In this document: piece after piece, positions 1-5,532 of the stretch | How positions within the stretch are numbered: position 1 is the stretch's first letter | Layout of the letters: every line of letters begins with the position of its first letter | Assembly (NCBI GenBank): GCA_934446565.1 | Contig: CAKSEO010000070.1 | Location: 1-6,650 of the forward strand | Reading direction: 5' to 3' | Origin: an uncultured Oscillospiraceae bacterium | Lineage (GTDB): Bacteria > Bacillota > Clostridia > Oscillospirales > Ruminococcaceae | DNA length: 6,650 nucleotides | The notes under the pieces: generated by a model | What the model was told of the DNA's origin: nothing | The model's input: only the letters and a program-made list of their open reading frames with translations | The model's database searches: none | Translations under genes and position numbers: made by a program

Positions 1-9
1 TCCCGGGGC

Positions 10-36
10 AAAAAACACTTCTATCCGCACAAGTGT
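10..36 (-). terminator. Possible weak leftward terminator downstream of ybaK
   Basis: On the minus strand ACACTT (31-36 on the plus strand) pairs with AAGTGT (15-20) across a 10-nt loop, followed by a run of U from the A-run at 10-15. The stem is only 6 bp and AU-rich. It is the only leftward hairpin past ybaK with a U-tract, but the strength is doubtful. Confidence 0.3.
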
Positions 37-96
37 CTAGGCTACGCTGGCGACGGCTACGCCTTACGCTGTGCGCGCGGGGCGGATGTTCGGCGG

Positions 97-118
97 AAAA
101 GTCACTTTAGTGACTTTT
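97..118. repeat. Perfect 22-bp palindrome
   Basis: AAAAGTCACT at 97-106 and AGTGACTTTT at 109-118 are exact reverse complements separated by TT. As RNA it forms a tight stem on either strand with a U-rich 3' arm. It lies about 50 nt beyond the ybaK stop codon, so for leftward transcripts it may help terminate ybaK. No separate U-tract follows on the minus strand, so this is weak as a classical terminator. It could instead be part of an intergenic repeat element. Confidence 0.55.
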
Positions 119-131
119 TCGACGGTCTGAC

Positions 132-163
132 CGGGGCTGTTTTTTACAGCCCCGTATTTTTTT
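132..163 (+). terminator. Rho-independent terminator of an upstream rightward gene
   Basis: CGGGGCTGT (132-140) and ACAGCCCCG (146-154) form a 9-bp GC-rich stem with a TTTTT loop, followed by GTATTTTTTT. The U-tract is on the plus strand only, so this terminates a rightward gene lying mostly or wholly left of the window. It faces ybaK tail to tail. Confidence 0.85.
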
Positions 164-167
164 AGTA

Positions 168-653
168 TTATTCTGCAATTATATCTTCGAAAACTCCGCT
201 GCACGCCTTTGCAAGGTCCTCCGGCGAAAGCTCAAGCTGCGTACCCAGCTTACCTCCACTGACAATTATCTTCTCATATTCCAGCGCAGTTTTATGTATA
301 ACTGTCTTGTACTGCTTCTTCATGCCGATGGGAGTGCAGCCGCCCCGGATATATCCGGTCACAGCATTAATGTCTTTTACATGAACCATTTCAAGCGACT
401 TCTCGCCGACCGTCCGGGCACATTTCTTCATGTCAAGCTCCTTATCAACGGGAAGCGCAAAAACGTAATAGTTTCCGCTTTTCCCGACGGTAACGAGAGT
501 CTTAAAACAACTGTCGCAGCTTTCCCCGAGAAGTTCAGCTATCTGTATCCCGTCCACGAATTCTTCACATTCATAAAGATGCACCTTATAAGGAAGCTTG
601 AGCTTATCAAGCATGCGCATCGCGTTTGTCTTTACTTCTTTTTCCTTTGCCAT
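168..653 (-). CDS. ybaK: YbaK/EbsC-family Cys-tRNA(Pro) deacylase
   Basis: This 161-residue cytosolic protein matches the YbaK/EbsC family in length and motifs. Members hydrolyse Cys mischarged onto tRNA(Pro), a trans-editing step that backs up prolyl-tRNA synthetase. Visible hallmarks are KTNAMR near the N-terminus (8-13), FKTLV at 50-54 with Lys51 in the position of the family's catalytic lysine, and GYIRGGCTPIGMKK at 100-113, the glycine-rich substrate loop. The ATG at 653 is preceded by AGGAG with a 6-nt spacer. The gene lies leftward of the terD operon but behind a terminator (680-712). I see no convincing promoter in the 69-bp gap, so it may depend on read-through or a weak promoter. 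Family assignment is firm. The exact amino-acid specificity within the family cannot be read from sequence alone. Confidence 0.93.
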   Translation of the reverse strand: MAKEKEVKTNAMRMLDKLKLPYKVHLYECEEFVDGIQIAELLGESCDSCFKTLVTVGKSGNYYVFALPVDKELDMKKCARTVGEKSLEMVHVKDINAVTGYIRGGCTPIGMKKQYKTVIHKTALEYEKIIVSGGKLGTQLELSPEDLAKACSGVFEDIIAE

Positions 654-679
654 ATTCTGCTCCTATTTTCCGTAATAAT

Positions 680-712
680 AAAGACCGCCCCGCATTCAAC
701 AGGGCGGTCTTT
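680..712 (-). terminator. Terminator of the terD operon
   Basis: AAAGACCGCCC (680-690) and GGGCGGTCTTT (702-712) are perfect reverse complements with an 11-nt loop. On the minus strand the stem is followed by ATTATTAC and begins 10 bp beyond the stop codon of the 44-residue peptide gene. The tail is U-rich but interrupted. The plus-strand side ends in GCGCTTTT, so some activity in the other direction is possible. Confidence 0.8.
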
Positions 713-722
713 GCGCTTTTGA

Positions 723-857
723 TCAGATCTCGTCGTCATCCTCGCAGTCGAGAGCCTCTGCAATAGTCTTGTTCTTAGTAAGGAAGAACGCTACTGCTGC
801 GGCTGCCATTGCTGCAAGTCCGATGATGCCTGCGATTATTACGAGCTTCTTTGTCAT
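723..857 (-). CDS. 44-residue single-span membrane peptide, second gene of the terD operon
   Basis: A small protein of unknown function. The start at 857 is chosen over the longer reading from 920 because AAGGAGG (plus 866-872) lies 8 nt upstream of this ATG, and because the longer form would overlap the end of terD. Residues 1-4 are MTKK. Residues 5-27 are an uninterrupted hydrophobic stretch rich in Ile, Ala, Val and Leu, ending in LTKNK. The tail is strongly acidic (DCEDDDEI). This predicts one transmembrane helix, or an uncleaved signal anchor, with a short polar C-terminus. It starts 19 bp after the terD stop codon and shares the same transcript and terminator. I do not recognise a named family. 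An acidic tail beside a calcium-binding TerD protein is suggestive only. It would be missed or mis-started by a length-cutoff gene caller. Confidence 0.8.
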   Translation of the reverse strand: MTKKLVIIAGIIGLAAMAAAAVAFFLTKNKTIAEALDCEDDDEI

Positions 858-865
858 GATGAAAA

Positions 866-872
866 CCTCCTT
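866..872 (-). promoter_or_regulatory. Ribosome binding site that fixes the start of the 44-residue peptide
   Basis: AAGGAGG on the minus strand with an 8-nt spacer to the ATG at 857. It sits in the 19-bp gap after the terD stop codon (TGA, 877-879). Confidence 0.85.
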
Positions 873-876
873 AAAA

Positions 877-1470
877 TCAGCGCTGATATCTTGCGGCAAG
901 CTCCGAGATACTGTTATCATTGGTGGGCTCGCCGATCGCGTTAAATTTCCATTCGCCGTTATAGAGATAGATCTCGCCGAAGATCATTGCGGTCTTTCCG
1001 TCGTAATTATCCGAGAGATCGTACCTGCACAGCTCAACGCCCTTTTCCGCGTCAACAAGGCGGATAAACGCGTTCTTTATCATACCGAAGTGCTGCTTGC
1101 GCTGCATTGCCTGATAGATGTTCACAACGAACACTACCTTGGAATATGCATTCCCGAGCTTGGGCAGCTCAACGAGTATCTGCTCATCGTCGCCGTCGCC
1201 GGCACCTGTAAGGTTGTCGCCCATGTGGTGTATAGCGCCGGTCTGATGGGTCAGGTTCCCGAAATATACCACATCTATCGGACCGTTCAACTTTCCGGTC
1301 TGCGCGCTTATCAGCAGTGCGGAAGCGTCGCAGTCGATATCCTCATGCTTGGAAAAAAGCGAGAACTTTCTGGGAGCTTCGTCCCAGCCAAGCCCTACCA
1401 GTATTGTCTTTAAGCCGGTATTGCCCTTGGTAAGGTCAACCTTCTGACCTTTCTGAAGATTAACAGACAT
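877..1470 (-). CDS. TerD-family (tellurium resistance / calcium-binding stress) protein
   Basis: A 197-residue protein of the TerD/TerZ/CABP family, cytosolic beta-sandwich proteins that bind calcium and occur in tellurite-, phage- and envelope-stress loci. Family marks are the N-terminal MSVNLQKGQKVDLTK (1-15), GLGWD (26-30), the acidic DIDCDAS (44-50), DVVYFGNL (66-73) and the loop GDNLTGAGDGDDE (84-96), which supplies the Asp and Glu ligands of the calcium sites. Length fits a single-domain TerD (about 190). GGAGGT (plus 1476-1481) precedes the ATG by 5 nt. A promoter lies at 1520-1548. The gene is followed directly by the membrane peptide gene. No terC, terB or terA homologue is in the window, so a role in tellurite resistance itself should not be assumed. 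Calling a specific paralogue (terD, terE or terZ) is not justified. Confidence 0.95.
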   Translation of the reverse strand: MSVNLQKGQKVDLTKGNTGLKTILVGLGWDEAPRKFSLFSKHEDIDCDASALLISAQTGKLNGPIDVVYFGNLTHQTGAIHHMGDNLTGAGDGDDEQILVELPKLGNAYSKVVFVVNIYQAMQRKQHFGMIKNAFIRLVDAEKGVELCRYDLSDNYDGKTAMIFGEIYLYNGEWKFNAIGEPTNDNSISELAARYQR

Positions 1471-1519
1471 TTTTTACCTCCATTTATTAACCATTGACCA
1501 GAAAAAATATGCTACCTAT

Positions 1520-1548
1520 AATATACCACATAATCCCTGAAAAATCAA
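1520..1548 (-). promoter_or_regulatory. Sigma-A promoter of the terD operon
   Basis: On the minus strand TTGATT (plus 1543-1548), a 17-bp spacer, then TATATT (1520-1525). The spacer ends in TGTGG immediately before the -10 box, giving an extended -10. The predicted leader is about 40 nt. Confidence 0.75.
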
Positions 1549-1644
1549 GTACTTTTTCTATCGCGCAGTTATTTTGTCATATATTGTAATTTCAATAAAA
1601 ACCGCATAACAGCGCCGATGTTAAGTTCTGTTGACAGAATTCAA

Positions 1645-1684
1645 GCGGAAATTGGTAGACATTCCGCGCGAATTGTGGTATAGT
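1645..1684 (+). promoter_or_regulatory. Promoter of the XRE regulator gene with an overlapping dyad
   Basis: TAGACA (1656-1661), a 17-bp spacer and TATAGT (1679-1684), with TGTGG directly before the -10 box, form a good extended -10 promoter ending about 22 nt upstream of the start codon. GCGGAA (1645-1650) and TTCCGC (1662-1667) form a dyad centred on the start of the -35 box, a plausible operator for autoregulation by the downstream XRE protein. A second dyad, TTCTGT-TG-ACAGAA (1626-1639), lies just upstream. The promoter is likely. The operator role is inference. Confidence 0.6.
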
Positions 1685-1712
1685 TATTACAGAAATCAAA
1701 GGGAGGTAACTT

Positions 1713-2477
1713 ATGAAATTTGCTGAAAAACTGACGGAACTCCGCAGGTCAAAGGGCTGGTCGCAGGAACAGCTCGGCGAACAGCTTGGAGTTACCCGGC
1801 AGACCGTATCAAAGTGGGAGCTTGGCTCGACTACCCCAGAGCTTGAGAAGCTGGCAAAGATGAGCGAGATATTCGGCGTCAGCACTGACGAGCTCATAAA
1901 GGGAGAGGCTCCGGAGCCTGCCGGAGCGCTCCAGGAAACTAAACCGCTGCGTTCTCGCCTGCACTTTGAATATAAGAGCAGCCGGATTGTACGCGGTATC
2001 CCGCTGCTGCACATAAATTTCGGAGCGGGCAGGTACACCGCCAAGGGCATATTCGCTTTCGGGAACAAGGCGGTAGGCGTCGTTGCCGGAGGTTTTCTCT
2101 CGCTGGGAGCGGTGTCGTTCGGACTGCTGTCAGCCGGGATTCTGTCGTTCGGGACCCTGGCGGCTGGCGGGCTTGCTTTCGGGGCTGCTGCGGCAGGAGC
2201 TGTGACGTTTGGCGGATTGGCGGCAGGCTGGCTGGCGTTCGGCGGAGCAGCCTGCGGTATGTACGCCGTGGGAGGAGCCGCCGCTGCTTCGGATATCGCG
2301 TTCGGCGGGTCTGCTTCAGCGCATGTCGCTGTCGGAGATGTCGTCCGGGGAACTGTCGCTATAAGCGAACCGGCTCCGTCGGAGGAAGTACGGGCGCTCA
2401 TCATGCAGGAGCTTCCCGGAACGCCGGGGTTCATCGCGGATATGTTTTCCAGCATGGCTGAAATGATGAAGCACTGA
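1713..2477 (+). CDS. XRE-type DNA-binding regulator with a glycine-pentad repeat domain
   Basis: A 254-residue two-part protein. Residues 4-63 are a Cro/CI-type helix-turn-helix (SQEQLGEQLGVTRQTVSKWE at 17-36, then the typical TPELEKLAKMSEIFGVSTDELI), so it should bind DNA as a transcriptional regulator. After a linker (64-108), residues 112-187 carry glycine at exactly every fifth position (112, 117 and so on to 187, 16 in a row). Phe often precedes alternate glycines (116, 136, 146, 156, 166, 176). A one-residue shift follows, with glycines at 198, 208 and 213. The block is uncharged apart from Lys119 and very rich in Ala, Gly and Leu. It could be a compact beta-solenoid or a membrane-associated domain. 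The C-terminus (219-254) is polar and probably helical. GGGAGG (1701-1706) sits 6 nt before the ATG. The gene is divergent from the terD operon. The DNA-binding call is firm; the target genes are unknown. Confidence 0.9.
   Translation: MKFAEKLTELRRSKGWSQEQLGEQLGVTRQTVSKWELGSTTPELEKLAKMSEIFGVSTDELIKGEAPEPAGALQETKPLRSRLHFEYKSSRIVRGIPLLHINFGAGRYTAKGIFAFGNKAVGVVAGGFLSLGAVSFGLLSAGILSFGTLAAGGLAFGAAAAGAVTFGGLAAGWLAFGGAACGMYAVGGAAAASDIAFGGSASAHVAVGDVVRGTVAISEPAPSEEVRALIMQELPGTPGFIADMFSSMAEMMKH
2046..2351 (+). repeat. Glycine-pentad coding repeat inside the XRE gene
   Basis: Codons 112-213 encode consecutive five-residue units G-x-x-x-x with a ten-residue super-period (for example GILSFGTLAA). Sixteen units are in perfect register up to residue 187; the register then slips by one residue. 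The DNA is diverged between units, with repeated GCGTTCGG, GCTTTCGG and TCGTTCGG cores, so this is an old protein-level repeat rather than a recent tandem expansion. Confidence 0.85.
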
Positions 2478-2520
2478 CCGCCGTGGGATAAAACTGTATC
2501 ATAACAGGCGCAGAATTATG

Positions 2521-2549
2521 TTGACATTTCCTGACCGCTGATTTATAAT
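2521..2549 (+). promoter_or_regulatory. Perfect consensus sigma-A promoter of the SHOCT gene
   Basis: TTGACA (2521-2526), a spacer of exactly 17 bp and TATAAT (2544-2549). Transcription should start near 2556, giving a leader of under 20 nt that contains AAAGGCGG (2558-2565) as ribosome binding site. With no terminator visible after the XRE gene, the SHOCT gene may also receive read-through. Confidence 0.9.
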
Positions 2550-2572
2550 TATATCAGAAAGGCGGTGTCGAT

Positions 2573-3277
2573 ATGGAATTTCTGATAGCATTGGGAGTAA
2601 TAATCGCAGTGTTGATTCCCGCAAGTATAGTTTACGCGACAAAAAGCTTCATCCGTGACAGCAAAGAAAAGGAACTCGCGCGAAGGGAGCTTTTCGGCGC
2701 GGGAACATCCACGCCTGATTACAGACCGCAGTTCTTAATGGAGAATGTTCTTTCGATAGACTATAAAGGCATTAAGCTTCGTCCAGAATTATATCCGGAC
2801 TGCATGTGCATTGATTTCAGCGAGCTCGTCAGCGTGACCCTGCTGGATGACAGGTCGTTCTACACGACGACTAAAAACCGCGGCGCGGCAGTCAACACTT
2901 TCCTTGGCGGTGCTGTCGCCGGGGAGATAGGTGCGATTGCCGGAGCGACGTCCGGCACGCTGGTGACTACCAGTCACAGTACGCTCAACGGCTGGACGCT
3001 GGTGATATGTACCCGCAAGCTCCATCACAAGAGGCTCGAAATTCCTTTCAGGGTCGGAGGAAACATTACCGTCATTAAGAACGGCAAACACGAAGTGCTT
3101 CCAGCCGCAAAGGCCGTAGAGCGACTTCGCTACGAGCTGGAAGAACTACAGGAGATAGTCAGCGATGAATCCAGTTATGACGTCATCGAAATACGGAAAT
3201 ACAAGCGCCTTTACGACGAGGGAATACTCACCGAGGAGGAATTCTCAGCAAAGAAAAAGAAGATACTCGGAATCTGA
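2573..3277 (+). CDS. Membrane-anchored SHOCT-domain protein of unknown function
   Basis: A 234-residue protein. Residues 2-22 are a hydrophobic N-terminal segment followed by Lys and Arg, predicting one membrane anchor with the rest cytoplasmic. Residues 54-100 and 140-175 are alternating beta-type sequence (LSIDYKGIKL, WTLVICTRK, LEIPFRVGG) that could form a small PH-like barrel. This is split by a glycine-zipper stretch, LGGAVAGEIGAIAGATSGT (111-129), which may insert into or touch the membrane. Residues 206-233 are a SHOCT (short C-terminal) motif with KRLYDEGILTEEEFSAKKKK at its core. SHOCT is a widespread oligomerisation-type tail found on membrane and toxin-like proteins; its biochemical role is poorly known. 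The ATG has AAAGGCGG 7 nt upstream. It follows the XRE gene on the same strand but has its own strong promoter. No enzymatic motif is seen. Confidence 0.88.
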   Translation: MEFLIALGVIIAVLIPASIVYATKSFIRDSKEKELARRELFGAGTSTPDYRPQFLMENVLSIDYKGIKLRPELYPDCMCIDFSELVSVTLLDDRSFYTTTKNRGAAVNTFLGGAVAGEIGAIAGATSGTLVTTSHSTLNGWTLVICTRKLHHKRLEIPFRVGGNITVIKNGKHEVLPAAKAVERLRYELEELQEIVSDESSYDVIEIRKYKRLYDEGILTEEEFSAKKKKILGI

Positions 3278-3283
3278 CATAAA

Positions 3284-3315
3284 AAGGCCGCTCCTTTCGG
3301 AGCGGTCTTAAATTT
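3284..3315. terminator. Bidirectional terminator between the SHOCT and diguanylate cyclase genes
   Basis: AAGGCCGCTCC (3284-3294) pairs with GGAGCGGTCTT (3299-3309) around a TTTC loop. On the plus strand the single exception is a G-U wobble, and the tail is TTAAATTT. On the minus strand the loop is GAAA, the wobble becomes an A-C mismatch, and the stem is followed by a clean UUUUU (from 3281-3285). It sits between two converging stop codons and serves both genes. Confidence 0.85.
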
Positions 3316-3325
3316 ACTGTTCAGA

Positions 3326-5278
3326 TCAGATGAACGCGTAGTTGGACTTACCGTTCTTCTTAACGGAGTACATCGCGTCATCTGCCTTACCGATGATATA
3401 CTCAACACGAGTGTTGTAGTCATCCTTGATCATCGAGATACCGATAGACACGCTGACTGTGAGGTGAACTCCGTCGCACTCAAAGCCCTCGTCGAGCTTG
3501 GAGATGATATCCTGCGCAACTCTCGTCGGGTCGTTGACCTCGGCGTTGCGTATACATGCGATGAACTCGTCGCCGCCGTAGCGTCCTGCAAAGCCAAACT
3601 CGTTAACAGCGCCCTTGATGGTTCCTGCAACGAATTTAAGCACCTGGTCACCGGTCGCGTGACTGTACTGGTCGTTGTAATGCTTGAAGTCATCTACGTC
3701 GATGAACAGTACCGCCATCTCGGACTTACGCGCCTCGGAAAGGTTGATCTCATTATCGATCTGGCTCTCAATGGTTTCACGATTGTAAAGTTCAGTGAGC
3801 GCGTCAAAGCTTGCACGGGTAGTGAGCTGCTGCTCGCTCTTCTTCGCACGGTCGATATCCAGGATAACTCCGACGATCTTCAGCGGGTTGCCTTCCTTGT
3901 CGCGGAGCGTCGCAGTTCTGATGAGCACCCAGATGTAGTCGCCGTAGATATTCTTCATACGGTACTCGTTGTGCTTGAACTCCTCGCCTCTGCCGAGTGC
4001 CTCGAGATCCTGCTTATAGCGCTCTGCATCATCTTCATGGAGCTTTGCCTTTAACAGAAAGCTGTCACCGAAGTGGTCGGACGGAGCACGGTAGCTGAAC
4101 TTCTTGTTGAAGTTGTTGGAGAAAAATACCTCGTTGGTCTTAAAGTTCCACTCAAAAATGATGTTATCGGACATCTCCGTGATGGTACGGTATCTGTCCT
4201 CGCTGACTACGATCTCGTCAAGCAGGTTGTTGAACGCACGGGACATCTGTCCGTACTCGTTGTTGCTGACCTCGTTCGGGATTCGTGCCTCGTGGTCGCC
4301 GCGGCGTACCTTTACGAGGGTTTCCTCGATGGTCTTGAGCGGCTTTGTTACCAGAATGGAAACCACTATCGCGCCTGCAATGACAACAAGTGAAATGAGC
4401 ACGCAGGCTACTACTATGCCGTTTCCTGCGGGAAGCGCAAAGGAATTGGCATTTCCGGTAACAGGGCAGCTTGCGATGGCGATAAGTCCGTTCTCACCGC
4501 CGACCTTTACCATTGCGGCATACCACTTATCGGAAGAACCGTTCACCGGAGTATATTCAATGATCTCGGGAGCGGTCTCATCAGTCATGCTGTCGATCCT
4601 GTTCTTGAATACATCAGTCGGGAACTCGTAGTAAAGGTTGACCTTGAAGTTATCAACGATGTTATAGTTATGGCTCGGGGATGAATCCACGATAGTAACG
4701 GAACCGTTGTAGAACGTACTTCCGCCGGACGCGCCGTAAAGGAATCCCTTTCCGGACAGCTTGTAGCTGATCAGCAGAGTCGCACTTCCCTGATGCTTCT
4801 TGTAGAACATCGTAGGATTAGTTCCGCCGCCGGTGGCCTCCGGATTGATGATCGCATTGTAATACAGTGCGCCGTCAGCGTAGCTGTCGTATGCGCCGAA
4901 ATTATCGATCACCTGACCAATCTTGCCAGTGCTTCCGCAGAACACCTTGCCGTTCTTGTCAACCAGCGCGATGGACTCGATCTCGGGATTCTCGTTTGCG
5001 AACTGCACGAGATAGTTGCCGACATAGTCATTTGTCTTTTCGTTTGCGATGACGTCCTTCACCTCGGCGTTGTTCAGGATCGTTTCAGCCTGCTTATCTA
5101 CCGTGTCGAGGTAGGTCTGAAGGGTGTTGCGTTCGTTGTCAACGACCTCAAGCAGAGTGTCCCTGAACTGTTTGTCGCCGTCAGAAGAAAGCATAGTGTT
5201 CGCAAATACCGTGTAAATCACCATCGGCAGTATCGCAAACAGCATCGCACTGATCATCAGCATTGTTCTGATCTTCAT
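3326..5278 (-). CDS. Membrane Cache-HAMP-PAS-GGDEF diguanylate cyclase receptor
   Basis: A 650-residue sensor enzyme predicted to make c-di-GMP from two GTP in response to an extracellular ligand. Residues 8-26 are the first membrane helix. Residues 30-282 form an extracellular region typical of a double Cache sensor (ESIALVDKNGKVFCGSTG at 101-118, DKWYAAMVKV at 250-259). Residues 287-311 are the second helix. HAMP covers about 308-360, PAS about 361-480 (YGDYIWVLIRTATLRDKEG at 445-463) and GGDEF 488-650. FDALTELYNR (491-500), FIDVDDFK (525-532) and an intact GGDEF (568-572) indicate a catalytically competent domain. The usual RxxD inhibitory site before GGDEF is absent (NEFG there). The start at 5278 is preferred over upstream in-frame GTG 5353 and ATG 5341 because GGGGAG lies 5 nt before it and the membrane helix begins at once. 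It is monocistronic, with promoter 5368-5396 and terminator 3284-3315. The ligand is unknown. Confidence 0.93.
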   Translation of the reverse strand: MKIRTMLMISAMLFAILPMVIYTVFANTMLSSDGDKQFRDTLLEVVDNERNTLQTYLDTVDKQAETILNNAEVKDVIANEKTNDYVGNYLVQFANENPEIESIALVDKNGKVFCGSTGKIGQVIDNFGAYDSYADGALYYNAIINPEATGGGTNPTMFYKKHQGSATLLISYKLSGKGFLYGASGGSTFYNGSVTIVDSSPSHNYNIVDNFKVNLYYEFPTDVFKNRIDSMTDETAPEIIEYTPVNGSSDKWYAAMVKVGGENGLIAIASCPVTGNANSFALPAGNGIVVACVLISLVVIAGAIVVSILVTKPLKTIEETLVKVRRGDHEARIPNEVSNNEYGQMSRAFNNLLDEIVVSEDRYRTITEMSDNIIFEWNFKTNEVFFSNNFNKKFSYRAPSDHFGDSFLLKAKLHEDDAERYKQDLEALGRGEEFKHNEYRMKNIYGDYIWVLIRTATLRDKEGNPLKIVGVILDIDRAKKSEQQLTTRASFDALTELYNRETIESQIDNEINLSEARKSEMAVLFIDVDDFKHYNDQYSHATGDQVLKFVAGTIKGAVNEFGFAGRYGGDEFIACIRNAEVNDPTRVAQDIISKLDEGFECDGVHLTVSVSIGISMIKDDYNTRVEYIIGKADDAMYSVKKNGKSNYAFI

Positions 5279-5283
5279 ATATA

Positions 5284-5289
5284 CTCCCC
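5284..5289 (-). promoter_or_regulatory. Ribosome binding site that fixes the diguanylate cyclase start
   Basis: GGGGAG on the minus strand, 5 nt upstream of the ATG at 5278. The alternative in-frame starts at 5353 (GTG) and 5341 (ATG) lack a comparable site and would put 25 or 21 polar residues before the membrane helix. Confidence 0.8.
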
Positions 5290-5297
5290 GTTTCCGT

Positions 5298-5321
5298 TCT
5301 GCCCATTCTGCAAGGGGCAGA
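5298..5321 (-). other. Hairpin in the diguanylate cyclase 5' leader
   Basis: TCTGCCC (5298-5304) and GGGCAGA (5315-5321) are perfect reverse complements with a 10-nt loop. The stem ends about 9 nt upstream of the ribosome binding site. It could modulate translation. No known riboswitch class is recognised. Confidence 0.4.
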
Positions 5322-5367
5322 TTATTTCCGCAATGAGCCATGAAAAAAGACACAGCTATTTAGTATT

Positions 5368-5396
5368 AGTATAACATAAAAAAACCTTTCTGTAAA
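5368..5396 (-). promoter_or_regulatory. Sigma-A promoter of the diguanylate cyclase gene
   Basis: On the minus strand TTTACA (plus 5391-5396), a 17-bp spacer and TATACT (5368-5373), with TG one base before the -10 box. The predicted leader is about 80 nt to the start at 5278. Confidence 0.8.
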
Positions 5397-5497
5397 CACT
5401 TTGACGATAATAAATTGTCGCTGTTTGGCATTTTTATTAAACCTGCACAAATCGTTGATTTTTATTTTGTTCACAATATGGAGAGATAAAAAAACTA

Positions 5498-5526
5498 TTG
5501 CTTATGTTTCAAAAATGTGGTATAAT
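5498..5526 (+). promoter_or_regulatory. Sigma-A promoter of the FliM-motif gene
   Basis: TTGCTT (5498-5503), a 17-bp spacer ending in TGTGG, then TATAAT (5521-5526). This predicts a leader of about 130 nt. A second TATAAT at 5632-5637 lacks a good -35 box and would start transcription almost on the ribosome binding site, so it is less likely. Confidence 0.8.
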
Positions 5527-5532
5527 AGCTTT

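Larger units (their letters stand above)
1..131. other. Left-edge boundary region with no gene assigned
   Basis: I assign no gene here. Forward frame 1 stays open from the window edge to a TAG at 163-165, but it reads straight through a terminator hairpin, so it is probably not coding. The other two forward frames stop at 38-40 and 108-110, and either could be the tail of a gene entering from the left. The stretch holds a direct repeat GGCTACGC at 40-47 and 55-62 and a GC-rich run. The combination of GC-rich filler, a GTCACT palindrome and a terminator is reminiscent of interspersed intergenic repeats in Ruminococcaceae genomes. That resemblance is from memory and unverified. Confidence 0.35.

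Noticed and set aside
294..722. 142-codon plus-strand open frame opposite ybaK
   Set aside because: Shadow of ybaK; it also reads through the terminator at 680-712.
858..920. Longer 65-residue start for the membrane peptide
   Set aside because: The extension overlaps the 3' end of terD and lacks a ribosome binding site, whereas AAGGAGG sits correctly before the ATG at 857.
769..1413. 214-codon plus-strand open frame opposite terD and the membrane peptide
   Set aside because: Antisense shadow of a well-recognised TerD gene; no ribosome binding site or domain.
1631..1636. TTGACA as the -35 box of the XRE gene
   Set aside because: No -10 hexamer lies 16-18 bp downstream; TAGACA at 1656 with TATAGT at 1679 has exact 17-bp spacing and an extended -10.
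1592..2455. 287-codon open frame on the minus strand opposite the XRE gene
   Set aside because: It mirrors the Gly/Ala-rich repeat as Pro/Ala-rich low-complexity sequence, covers the XRE gene and its promoter, and has no family likeness. The XRE reading has a clear HTH and ribosome binding site.
3464..4054. Plus-strand open frames opposite the diguanylate cyclase (3464-4054, 4073-4393, 4104-4631, 4793-5374)
   Set aside because: All lie antisense to a continuous multi-domain protein with intact motifs; none has a ribosome binding site or recognisable domain.
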